Assembly (NCBI GenBank): GCA_041481485.1 | Contig: JBGPBY010000109.1 | Span: 1 to 17,090, forward strand | Direction: 5' to 3' | Length of the DNA: 17,090 nt | From: JBGPBY01 sp041481485 | GTDB taxonomy: Bacteria > Acidobacteriota > Terriglobia > 20CM-2-55-15 | Part shown: positions 6,935-12,550 of the stretch, piece after piece | Numbering within the stretch: the first letter of the stretch is position 1 | Layout: each line of letters starts with the position of its first letter | Notes under the pieces: generated by a model | What the model saw: the letters and a program-made list of their open reading frames with translations, nothing else | Told to the model about the DNA's origin: nothing | Database searches by the model: none | Program-made: the position numbers and the translations under genes

Positions 6935-7208
6935 ATACGCGATCCTGACGCAATACTTTTTTCGGAAATTCGGAATGGAGGTTCAAAAAAAGAAAAAAGA
7001 ACCAAAAAAGAAAGAAACGGGACGGCCCGTGGAATCGGCCGCAAATGAGGAAATCGATCAAGGTCGCCTTCGGCAACATTTTCTTGATGATTTTCTCAAT
7101 TGCTTGGAAAACCCTGCTGGGTTTTCCACCGCTACCACCGGCGCGACGGCGGTTATATTAGAAAAGAGAAATCAAGACAACGAACGATCATTTACACGAA
7201 ATTCTTGA
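6918..7208 (+). CDS. doubtful 96-residue ORF in the IS256-family element tail
   Basis: An open frame fills most of the DNA between the transposase stop and the right inverted repeat, and its stop lies inside that repeat. The product is Lys-rich near residues 24-33 (KKKKEPKKKE) and has no domain I recognise. The start codon falls within the nested hairpin, no good ribosome-binding site precedes it or the internal ATG at 6975, and the coding A-tract is low complexity. The frame may simply be open by chance over a structured non-coding tail; low confidence that it is translated. Confidence 0.2.
   Translation: MPDRRLYAILTQYFFRKFGMEVQKKKKEPKKKETGRPVESAANEEIDQGRLRQHFLDDFLNCLENPAGFSTATTGATAVILEKRNQDNERSFTRNS
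7105..7128. repeat. 10-bp stem-loop in the IS256-family element tail
   Basis: TGGAAAACCC (7105-7114) and GGGTTTTCCA (7119-7128) form a perfect 10-bp stem with a 4-nt loop TGCT. A weaker ATCAAG (7057-7062) / CTTGAT (7083-7088) pair lies just before it. Together with the nested hairpin at 6874-6934 these make the element's 3' tail strongly structured. Confidence 0.6.
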
Positions 7209-7215
7209 CGCTACC
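7189..7215 (+). repeat. right terminal inverted repeat of the IS256-family element
   Basis: CATTTACACGAAATTCTTGA and the seven bases after it have the look of an IS256-family end. They pair imperfectly (19/27) with the left repeat at 5571-5597. Confidence 0.75.
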
Positions 7216-7222
7216 GTGGTAT

Positions 7223-7264
7223 CCCTCACCCGGCCTTCGGCCGCCCTCTCCCGTTGGGAGAGGG
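7223..7264. repeat. dispersed double-hairpin repeat (CCCTCACCCGGCC type)
   Basis: Two consecutive hairpins: CGGCC-TTC-GGCCG-like at about 7231-7243, and CCCTCTCCC (7244-7252) / GGGAGAGGG (7256-7264) with a 3-nt loop. Motifs of this form occur as dispersed intergenic repeats in many bacterial genomes (from general knowledge). It lies 8 bp right of the IS end. Confidence 0.65.
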
Positions 7265-7347
7265 ATTTCTTGATCGACTACCCTCACAGTCGGAATTGCA
7301 TTCCTTCACATCTTGTATGACCGCGCTCAATCTCTCGCCTATGAATA

Positions 7348-7374
7348 TTGCGCGGCCATAGACCGCGCCTACAG
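7348..7374. repeat. dispersed hairpin repeat, copy 2 (GCGG-CATAGA-CCGC type)
   Basis: Stem GCGCGG (7350-7355) / CCGCGC (7363-7368) around CCATAGA, followed by CTACAG. It matches the unit at 5-32 in the loop CATAGA and the CTACAG tail, while both stem arms vary in a compensating way. It lies about 30 bp past the stop of the small charged-protein gene. Confidence 0.6.
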
Positions 7375-7405
7375 TCCCGAATCCGATAGGTGCGCGCTGA
7401 AACAA

Positions 7406-7651
7406 TCAGGAAAGTTTATCTTCTTCCTGCTCCACTTCTTCTTCTTCCTGATCGTCTTCGAACCATTCCGGACGAGGCTGCGGACCCGCCACAATGCCTG
7501 CGATATCTGGATCTTCCCCACCTTCGCGAGTTGGCATGGACGCCTTCTTTTCCCGAACTTCTGCGCGGCGGCGCTCCTTTTCTTTCTGGCGATCGATACG
7601 AGCTTTTTCTCGTGCGCGCTTATTCGCGGTAGGACGTGTGCTTTTGGCCAT
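7406..7651 (-). CDS. small highly charged protein of unknown function
   Basis: An 81-residue protein that I cannot assign. The first 40 residues are strongly basic and helix-prone (KRAREKARIDRQKEKERRR). The middle has a compact hydrophobic motif DPDIAGIVAGPQPRPEW, and the last 14 residues are strongly acidic (DDQEEEEVEQEED). There is no signal peptide or membrane segment, so it is probably cytoplasmic; the basic N terminus could bind nucleic acid or ribosomes, which is inference only. The ATG at 7651 has an AGGGAG ribosome-binding site at good spacing, and the frame uses ordinary codons, which supports a real gene. The same-strand gene upstream encodes the B12-radical SAM protein, separated from it by the 84-bp palindrome. 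Confidence 0.75.
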   Translation of the reverse strand: MAKSTRPTANKRAREKARIDRQKEKERRRAEVREKKASMPTREGGEDPDIAGIVAGPQPRPEWFEDDQEEEEVEQEEDKLS

Positions 7652-7731
7652 TGCAGCTCCCTATGATGACGGATCGATATGTCGAGCCTACCGATTGTAA
7701 CCTGAAAAGTACTCGATACAGGAGACCGGAA

Positions 7732-7815
7732 GGAGATAAAGGGACAGACACTTCATTATTGGCAGGGCAACCCGGGTTGCCCTGCCAATAATGAAGTGTC
7801 TGTCCCTTTATCTCC
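7732..7815. repeat. 84-bp perfect palindrome
   Basis: Two 42-nt arms (7732-7773 and 7774-7815) are exact reverse complements with no spacer, centred on CCCGGG; base-by-base comparison shows no mismatch, and the pairing stops at 7731/7816. It begins 14 nt past the stop of the minus-strand radical SAM gene and 80 bp upstream of the small charged-protein gene. The arms contain AAAGGGACAGACAC, related to a hairpin at 9920-9966. In RNA it would form an extremely stable stem. Confidence 0.97.
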
Positions 7816-7829
7816 AGAATTGCGGTGGG

Positions 7830-9386
7830 TTAGTTGTCTGCGAGTTCAGGAGACTCCCAAACCTTCGGCTTTCTTTTCCGGTGAAGAGCGAATGCCTCAC
7901 GACTGATCCGGATAATGCTTCCTCGATTCGCGAACACCACACGAAGCCAATCGCCACGCGTCATTTGTGGGAAGTAGATCCCCCGGAACAGCAGTCTGCT
8001 GAACAGGAGAGTGGCTCGTTCTCCGAACGGTCTGTGACTAATCTTATTGAGAGCCGACGCGATGGCGCTGGCATTGTAACAATGGGTCCAGGCCTGGCGG
8101 ACTTCCGCTTCGGCTTGCTCGATCGCAATTCCTTTTGGAGAAAACGCCATGCGGAACGGCTTGAAATCGAGCCAGTGGGTTGGCCGAGTCAAACGGTTTT
8201 CACCGAGAAGGCGATCATACAGCGGAGTAGCCGGATACGGCGTCAGCAGTCCGAAGACCGGGAGGCCGGGAGGCCAGGAATCGAGCACATCGGTAGTTCG
8301 AGTGGAGACGCCAGGCGTATCGCCATCCATTCCGAAAATAAAAGACGTAATGGCATACAGTCCCCGGTCCGCCAGTTGCTGAAGAATCTCCGCATATTCG
8401 CCAGGCTTGTTGAACCCCTTGTTCACCTCTTTCAGACTTTGGCTGTCAATGGATTCCAGTCCGACAAATATCCAGCGGCCGCCACTGGCCCGAATCAAAT
8501 CGAGCAGTTCGGTATCGCGCAGTAAATTGATGCTGATCTGTGCGACCCATGGCAGAACGGCGTCCTGCTGAATGATTTCCCGCAACAGGGACTTGGTGCG
8601 CTTCACATTGATTGCAAAATTGTCATCGATGAAAAACACTCCCACCTGACTGTTTTCTCTTCTAGCCCGATTGCGGATCACCAGGAGTTCATCGACGACA
8701 CTTTGATTCGAACGAAAGCGAATCGAATCTCCAAAAAAACCGGTCACGGTGCAGAAATCGCAGCCATATGGACAGCCACGCCCCGACTCCATCGGCACAA
8801 CGTACAATCCCTTCCAGGGGAGTCCGGCTTTTTGCGCGGCGAAGCGGGCCCAGGATGGAAGCTTGGCAATAAGGTCGAACTGGGAAAGGTCAATCTTGTC
8901 CCAGTCAATCGATGGATAGTTTTGCAGCGAGGGTTTTACTTCTTTGCCGCCCGCATCGATGGGCCGGTAAATTTCGTTCAATTCCCCTCTGGCGGCATCT
9001 GCGACAATGCGCGGCCATGTCTCGTCTGCTTCGCCGAGAGCAATTGCGTCGGCGTGCCGCGGTTCGAGACCGCGTCCCAGTGGTTCGTCGGGGACTTCGG
9101 TGACATGGGGACCGCCCATCACCACTTTGGCTCCGGCCGATCGTGCGGCGTCCGCCATCACATAAGCCTTCGCAGCCATCCGGGTCATGGCTCCAATTCC
9201 GACGAGCCCAATGTCATTCGCGTGAATGTAATCTTTCAGCTGCTGCGGGGTCAGCGGCTGCGCATTACCATCGACAAGAAAAACGGTGTGTTCCGGTGGA
9301 GTGAGGGACTGCAGCAGAAACATCCACAGATGCGGCATGAAGTTCTTGGTAACGCCGTTATCCGGATTATAGAGAAGAATGTTCAT
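7830..9386 (-). CDS. B12-binding domain radical SAM protein
   Basis: A 518-residue cobalamin-binding-type radical SAM enzyme. Residues about 1-140 form the B12-binding-like Rossmann domain (MNILLYNPDNG, LVGIGAMTRMA, VVMGGPHVTEVPDE), without an obvious DxHxxG base-off histidine motif. The radical SAM cluster cysteines are Cys205, Cys209 and Cys212 (GRGCPYGCDFC), followed by TVTGFFG, FFIDDNFAIN and GLESIDSQSLKEVNKGF, typical of this class. The remaining about 150 residues are a C-terminal extension. Relatives act in methylation, ring or cyclisation chemistry on lipids and natural products (e.g. hopanoid methylases); no substrate can be assigned here. The frame is open to a TTG at 9476; the ATG at 9386 begins the conserved domain, though its ribosome-binding site is poor. 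It stands alone, without biosynthetic neighbours. Confidence 0.88.
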   Translation of the reverse strand: MNILLYNPDNGVTKNFMPHLWMFLLQSLTPPEHTVFLVDGNAQPLTPQQLKDYIHANDIGLVGIGAMTRMAAKAYVMADAARSAGAKVVMGGPHVTEVPDEPLGRGLEPRHADAIALGEADETWPRIVADAARGELNEIYRPIDAGGKEVKPSLQNYPSIDWDKIDLSQFDLIAKLPSWARFAAQKAGLPWKGLYVVPMESGRGCPYGCDFCTVTGFFGDSIRFRSNQSVVDELLVIRNRARRENSQVGVFFIDDNFAINVKRTKSLLREIIQQDAVLPWVAQISINLLRDTELLDLIRASGGRWIFVGLESIDSQSLKEVNKGFNKPGEYAEILQQLADRGLYAITSFIFGMDGDTPGVSTRTTDVLDSWPPGLPVFGLLTPYPATPLYDRLLGENRLTRPTHWLDFKPFRMAFSPKGIAIEQAEAEVRQAWTHCYNASAIASALNKISHRPFGERATLLFSRLLFRGIYFPQMTRGDWLRVVFANRGSIIRISREAFALHRKRKPKVWESPELADN

Positions 9387-9412
9387 AAGGTGACTCGCTC
9401 GTGTATCGCGCT

Positions 9413-9449
9413 GAGATCCGGGATCTCTTATCGAAATAATTTCCGATAT
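9413..9449. promoter_or_regulatory. inverted repeats in the radical SAM upstream region (possible operators)
   Basis: GAGATCC-G-GGATCTC (9413-9427) is a perfect 7+7 inverted repeat with a 1-nt centre. It is followed by an imperfect 10+10 repeat, TATCGAAATA/ATTTCCGATA (9430-9449, 8 of 10 pairs). Both lie 27-63 bp upstream of the radical SAM start, in a 255-bp gap shared with the divergent small secreted-protein gene. Spacing and symmetry resemble regulator sites; no regulator is identified. Confidence 0.3.
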
Positions 9450-9594
9450 CAAGGGCTTCCCGGCTGGGGGGATCAAGCCAGCCTTAGAAATGAACCGTCA
9501 CGAGAGCACCCAGCATATGTCAGAACACCAAGAACCGCCATTGCTTTCATGACTCCATGTGATAATCAATGGTCCGCCGGAGTTATGGCGGGCC

Positions 9595-9616
9595 TTCGAA
9601 ACAATTTCGAAACAAT
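9595..9616 (+). repeat. tandem 11-bp direct repeat upstream of a small secreted-protein gene
   Basis: TTCGAAACAAT occurs twice in perfect tandem (9595-9605 and 9606-9616), followed by a degenerate AATATCGAATAC. It lies 25-47 bp upstream of the ATG at 9642, where a promoter or activator site would be expected. Confidence 0.5.
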
Positions 9617-9641
9617 ATCGAATACATACAGGAGATACGAA

Positions 9642-9890
9642 ATGATCAACCGTTGGGTTCACGTTGCACTGGCAGGGGTATTGGCCGCGACAATTTCAAC
9701 CGCCGCATTCGCGGATAACGAGACCGCTTCCGCGCCGGCACCGGTTCAGGAAAAAACCAAAGCCGAAAAGGATGCTGAAAAGAAAGCGGCGGACGAGCTT
9801 CGAAAGAAGAACTACGAGGCGTACAAGGCGGCTGCAAAGGCTGCGAAGGACAAGGCCGAAGCCGAAAAGGATGCGGCGAAGAAGAAGTAA
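9642..9890 (+). CDS. small secreted Lys/Ala/Glu-rich protein
   Basis: An 82-residue protein with a clear Sec signal peptide (MINRWVHVALAGVLAATIST then AAFA, cleavage likely after Ala24). The mature part of about 58 residues is almost entirely Ala, Lys, Glu and Asp (e.g. KAEKDAEKKAADELRKKN, AAKAAKDKAEAEKDAAKKK), which predicts one long charged alpha-helix exported to the periplasm. There is no lipobox, cysteine or known domain. A cell-envelope spacer, cation or polyanion binder is conceivable but not supported. The ATG at 9642 has a GGAGA ribosome-binding site (9631-9635) and starts the signal peptide, so this start is preferred over the long upstream frame. A hairpin pair follows 29 nt after the stop. 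Confidence 0.8.
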   Translation: MINRWVHVALAGVLAATISTAAFADNETASAPAPVQEKTKAEKDAEKKAADELRKKNYEAYKAAAKAAKDKAEAEKDAAKKK

Positions 9891-9919
9891 AGAGTAGCTA
9901 AGACATCGGGAAGGTAAAC

Positions 9920-9966
9920 GGGGAAATGGGGACACAACCGGTAGCCCGGTTCTGTCCCCTTTCCCC
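9920..9966. repeat. near-perfect 47-nt hairpin adjoining the 94-bp palindrome
   Basis: The left arm 9920-9941 and the right arm 9946-9966 pair along 21 positions with one bulged T and one mismatch, around a 4-nt loop TAGC. The right arm reads, as reverse complement, AAAGGGGACAGAACC, resembling AAAGGGACAGACAC in the 84-bp palindrome. Its last two bases are shared with the 94-bp palindrome. It lies 29 nt past the small secreted-protein stop and may act in its 3' end. Confidence 0.85.
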
Positions 9967-10058
9967 AAAATGACAATTGAACAGTGAACATTGAACAATG
10001 AACATTTCTCCGGAGAAATGTTCATTGTTCAATGTTCACTGTTCAATTGTCATTTTGG
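9965..10058. repeat. 94-bp perfect palindrome
   Basis: Two 47-nt arms (9965-10011 and 10012-10058) are exact reverse complements without spacer, centred on TCCGGA; pairing fails at 9964/10059. Each arm is built of near-repeats of a 7-8 nt unit of TGTTCAY type (e.g. TGTTCATTGTTCAATGTTCA). It lies between convergent genes, 28 nt past the FKBP stop. No U-tract follows on either strand. The transcript of either gene would fold into a long hairpin. Confidence 0.97.
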
Positions 10059-10086
10059 CGGGAAACGCAATTCTGAAAGGAAATCC

Positions 10087-10437
10087 TTACTTCACGCCCA
10101 GAAGCTCGACTTCGAAGCAAAGTGTGGAATTCGCGGGAATCACACCCGGAATGTCTCTTGAGCCGTAGCCTAGATTTGGAGGAATGATGAGTTCGCGTTT
10201 CCCTCCAATTTTCATCCCCTGAACTCCCTCGTCCCAGCCGCGAATCACCTGTCCGGCACCAAGACTGAAACTGAACGGTCCGCGTCCCACCGAGCTGTCA
10301 AATTTATTTCCGCGTTTGCCGTTCACATAGAGCCAGCCGGTGTAGTGAACTTCAACTTTCCTGCCCGCAGCTGCTGCAGCGCCTGTTCCTTCCGTCAAAT
10401 CGTCATACATCAGGCCGCTGTCTGTTGTATTCATCAT
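10087..10437 (-). CDS. FKBP-type peptidyl-prolyl cis-trans isomerase
   Basis: A 116-residue single-domain FKBP that catalyses cis-trans isomerisation of Xaa-Pro bonds. The active-site aromatic pocket is visible: Tyr in VHYTGW, Asp in NKFDSS, Phe in PFSFSLG, Val-Ile-Trp in QVIRGWDEG, Tyr in NLGYGS, Phe in LCFEVELL. No signal peptide is seen, so it is predicted cytosolic. The frame is open upstream to 10578, but that extension is the antisense of the tRNA-Leu gene (residues reading KEGLEPSRVTPLDPKS) and is rejected; the start is at 10437 or the adjacent ATG at 10434, with no clear ribosome-binding site. It ends 28 nt from the 94-bp palindrome. It is divergent from the tRNA/tig block and may share its folding role. 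Confidence 0.93.
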   Translation of the reverse strand: MMNTTDSGLMYDDLTEGTGAAAAAGRKVEVHYTGWLYVNGKRGNKFDSSVGRGPFSFSLGAGQVIRGWDEGVQGMKIGGKRELIIPPNLGYGSRDIPGVIPANSTLCFEVELLGVK

Positions 10438-10450
10438 CTGAGCAGTGTAG

Positions 10451-10479
10451 TTGACACCTTCGGCTAACGCCCGCAAAAT
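10451..10479 (+). promoter_or_regulatory. promoter of the tRNA-Leu / tig transcript
   Basis: Perfect -35 TTGACA (10451-10456), a 17-bp spacer and -10-like CAAAAT (10474-10479, 4/6). Transcription would begin just before the tRNA (10490). It is the only good plus-strand promoter seen before tig and may drive the tRNA-tig-clpP-clpX run. Confidence 0.55.
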
Positions 10480-10489
10480 CAATTTTGCA

Positions 10490-10571
<82 letters not shown>

Positions 10572-10606
10572 TAGTCACACTTAGAACCGAGGACTCTGAA
10601 ACGAGG

Positions 10607-11899
10607 ATGAAAGTTGAATTGACCGATATTTCAGAATGCAGGAAGTCGCTCGACTTCGAAATACCGCAGGATGTCGTGGATCACGAAATCGGACATGTCG
10701 CCCAGGAATTCGCGCGCAAGGCGAAGGTGCCTGGATTCCGCCCCGGCAAAGCGCCTGTCGCGGTCATCAAAACGCGATACAAGGAAGAAATCGCATCGGA
10801 AGTCGTGCAGCACATTTTGCCGCGCAGCTTTTCGGAGGCCGTGAAAGAAAGGAATCTGGACCTGGTCGCCGATCCCAGCTTTGAAGATATCGATTTCAGT
10901 TCGGGAGCCCCCCTGAAATTCAAGGCAGTTTTCGAAATTTATCCTCACCTTGCGATATCGAATTACATCGGCATTCCTTCTCAAAGAAAACAGGCCGTGG
11001 TCGAGGAGTCGGAAGTCGAAGCGACAATAAAGAAGCTTCAGGACGACATGTCGGAGCTCACTCCTGTTGAGGACGACAGGTCGATCCGCGAACTGGATTT
11101 CGCTGAAATCTCATTTCACGGCATCATCGAAGGCGAAGAAGACCAGCCCATCGTTACCGACAAGGCAGTCGTCGAAATCGGTGGTCCATCGACGCTGAAG
11201 GAATTTACGGAGAATCTGACCGGGCTGAAGCAAAATGACGAAACGGACTTCGCGGTAACCTACGATGCCCGCTATCCGGAAAAGCGGCTTGCCGGAAAGA
11301 CGGTGAAGTATCACGTCAAAGTGGAAGGACTGAAGGAAAAGAAGCTTCCCGAGCTGAATGACGAATTTGCTCAGAGTATAGGAGACTACAAAACCTTCGA
11401 CGAACTGCGAACGAAGATTCGTGCCGACATGGAAAAACACAAAAGCGATCATGCGGCAGAAGAGATGCGCGAAAAGCTACTGGAATGGCTGGAAGAGAAC
11501 AATGCGTTTGAAGTGCCCTCCGCTCTTGTGGACCGCCAGATTCAGATTCGCATGCAGCGGATGGTGCGCGAATTGTCACGCCAGGGCGTCAACCCGCAGC
11601 GTCTGGATGTGGACTGGGGGAAAATCCGTGAAGATCAGCGCAAGCAGTCTGTGCGGGACGTTCGCGGTTCGCTGATCCTTCAGTACGTTGCAGATAAAGA
11701 GAATATCGAAGTCAAAGACGAGGAAGTGGAGGCGGAAATTGAGCGAATTGCCTCCGATGCCAGCAAGCCCACCGAAAAAATCCGCGAAGTACTTGGCCGC
11801 GATTCCGGGCTCGCCCGCCTGCGCGATCAAATCCTGAACAAGAAAACACTGGACTTTTTACAGGAACATGCCCGAATTCAGCACGCATCCGAAGATTAA
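10607..11899 (+). CDS. tig: trigger factor, ribosome-associated chaperone
   Basis: A 430-residue trigger factor, the chaperone that docks at the ribosome exit tunnel and shields nascent chains; it also carries a prolyl-isomerase domain. The ribosome-docking signature GFRPGKAP is at residues 43-50 in the N-terminal domain. An FKBP-like domain follows at roughly 150-240 (region around DFAEISFHGIIEGEEDQP), then the helical C-terminal chaperone domain. Length matches the family. The frame is open upstream through the tRNA gene, but the ATG at 10607 gives the conserved start MKVELTDIS; GAGGA lies at 10589-10593 and GAGG directly abuts the ATG. It stands at the head of tig-clpP-clpX-lon, the order common in many bacteria. 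Confidence 0.97.
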   Translation: MKVELTDISECRKSLDFEIPQDVVDHEIGHVAQEFARKAKVPGFRPGKAPVAVIKTRYKEEIASEVVQHILPRSFSEAVKERNLDLVADPSFEDIDFSSGAPLKFKAVFEIYPHLAISNYIGIPSQRKQAVVEESEVEATIKKLQDDMSELTPVEDDRSIRELDFAEISFHGIIEGEEDQPIVTDKAVVEIGGPSTLKEFTENLTGLKQNDETDFAVTYDARYPEKRLAGKTVKYHVKVEGLKEKKLPELNDEFAQSIGDYKTFDELRTKIRADMEKHKSDHAAEEMREKLLEWLEENNAFEVPSALVDRQIQIRMQRMVRELSRQGVNPQRLDVDWGKIREDQRKQSVRDVRGSLILQYVADKENIEVKDEEVEAEIERIASDASKPTEKIREVLGRDSGLARLRDQILNKKTLDFLQEHARIQHASED

Positions 11900-11962
11900 T
11901 AGTCTCTATTGACCCGGGCGCGCGCAGGACTAAGAATTAGATTAGATGATTGCGAGGAATAC

Positions 11963-12550
11963 ATGACCCTGATCCCGATGGTGGTCGAACAGACCAACCG
12001 AGGCGAACGCGCCTACGATATTTATTCGAGACTTCTTCGAGACAGCATCATTTTTATTGGCACACCCATTGACGACAATGTTTCCAATCTGATCATTGCT
12101 CAGCTGCTATTTCTTGAAGCGGAAGATCCGGAACGGGACATCTCTCTGTATATTAATAGTCCGGGAGGTTCGATCACGGCAGGTCTGGCGATTTACGATA
12201 CAATTCAATTCATCAAGAATGATGTGAGCACGATCTGCGTCGGACAGGCTGCCAGCATGGCAGCTGTTCTGCTTGCGGCAGGGACGCCGAAGAAAAGGTT
12301 TTCACTTCCGCATTCCAGGGTTCTGATCCATCAGCCATGGATGGGGGGAATTCAGGGACAGGCGACCGATATCGACATTCATGCGCGGGAAATCCTGCGC
12401 GTGCGTGCCATTTTGAATAGAATTCTCGCATCCCATGCTGGGCAGCCGTTGGAACGAATTGAAAAAGACGTGGAACGCGACTACATAATGACGGCGGACC
12501 AGTCGAAAGATTACGGGATAATTGATGAGGTCATTTCAAAACGCCCATGA
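11963..12550 (+). CDS. clpP: ATP-dependent Clp protease proteolytic subunit
   Basis: A 195-residue serine protease that forms the tetradecameric ClpP chamber and degrades substrates delivered by ClpX. The catalytic triad is Ser98 (GQAASMAAVLL), His123 (VLIHQPW) and Asp173 (ERDYIMTA), and the hallmark INSPGGS (65-71) is present. The start at 11963 has GAGGA at 11954-11958 and gives MTLIPMVVEQTNRGERAYDI, matching mature ClpP closely, so any propeptide is very short. The longer frame from 11909 is rejected. It follows tig by 63 nt, and its TGA overlaps the clpX ATG by 4 bp (ATGA), indicating translational coupling and matched subunit synthesis. Confidence 0.98.
   Translation: MTLIPMVVEQTNRGERAYDIYSRLLRDSIIFIGTPIDDNVSNLIIAQLLFLEAEDPERDISLYINSPGGSITAGLAIYDTIQFIKNDVSTICVGQAASMAAVLLAAGTPKKRFSLPHSRVLIHQPWMGGIQGQATDIDIHAREILRVRAILNRILASHAGQPLERIEKDVERDYIMTADQSKDYGIIDEVISKRP

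Larger units (their letters stand above)
5571..7215 (+). mobile_element. IS256-family insertion sequence, about 1.65 kb
   Basis: The element is bounded by imperfect terminal inverted repeats of about 27 bp at 5571-5597 and 7189-7215 (19 of 27 positions match) and encodes one intact IS256-family transposase. The sequence next to the left end, GTGTAAATG, matches the complement of the right end exactly. No clean 8-9 bp target duplication is visible: the flanks CCGCTATC and GTGGTATC match at 5 of 8 positions. It is longer than the 1.3-1.5 kb usual for the family because about 330 bp of structured sequence lies between the transposase stop and the right end. Confidence 0.8.

Noticed and set aside
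6951..7020. Programmed frameshift at the A-rich stretch after the transposase
   Set aside because: The transposase is complete with its E342 and C terminus and stops before this stretch; IS256-family transposases do not need a frameshift.
7313..7666. Plus-strand frames (117 and 80 residues) opposite the small charged protein
   Set aside because: The minus-strand frame has a ribosome-binding site and coherent charge pattern; the plus-strand products are the Phe/Leu-rich readout of its Lys/Glu codons.
8703..9641. Long plus-strand frame leading into the small secreted protein
   Set aside because: It runs antisense to the radical SAM gene; the signal peptide and ribosome-binding site place the start at 9642.
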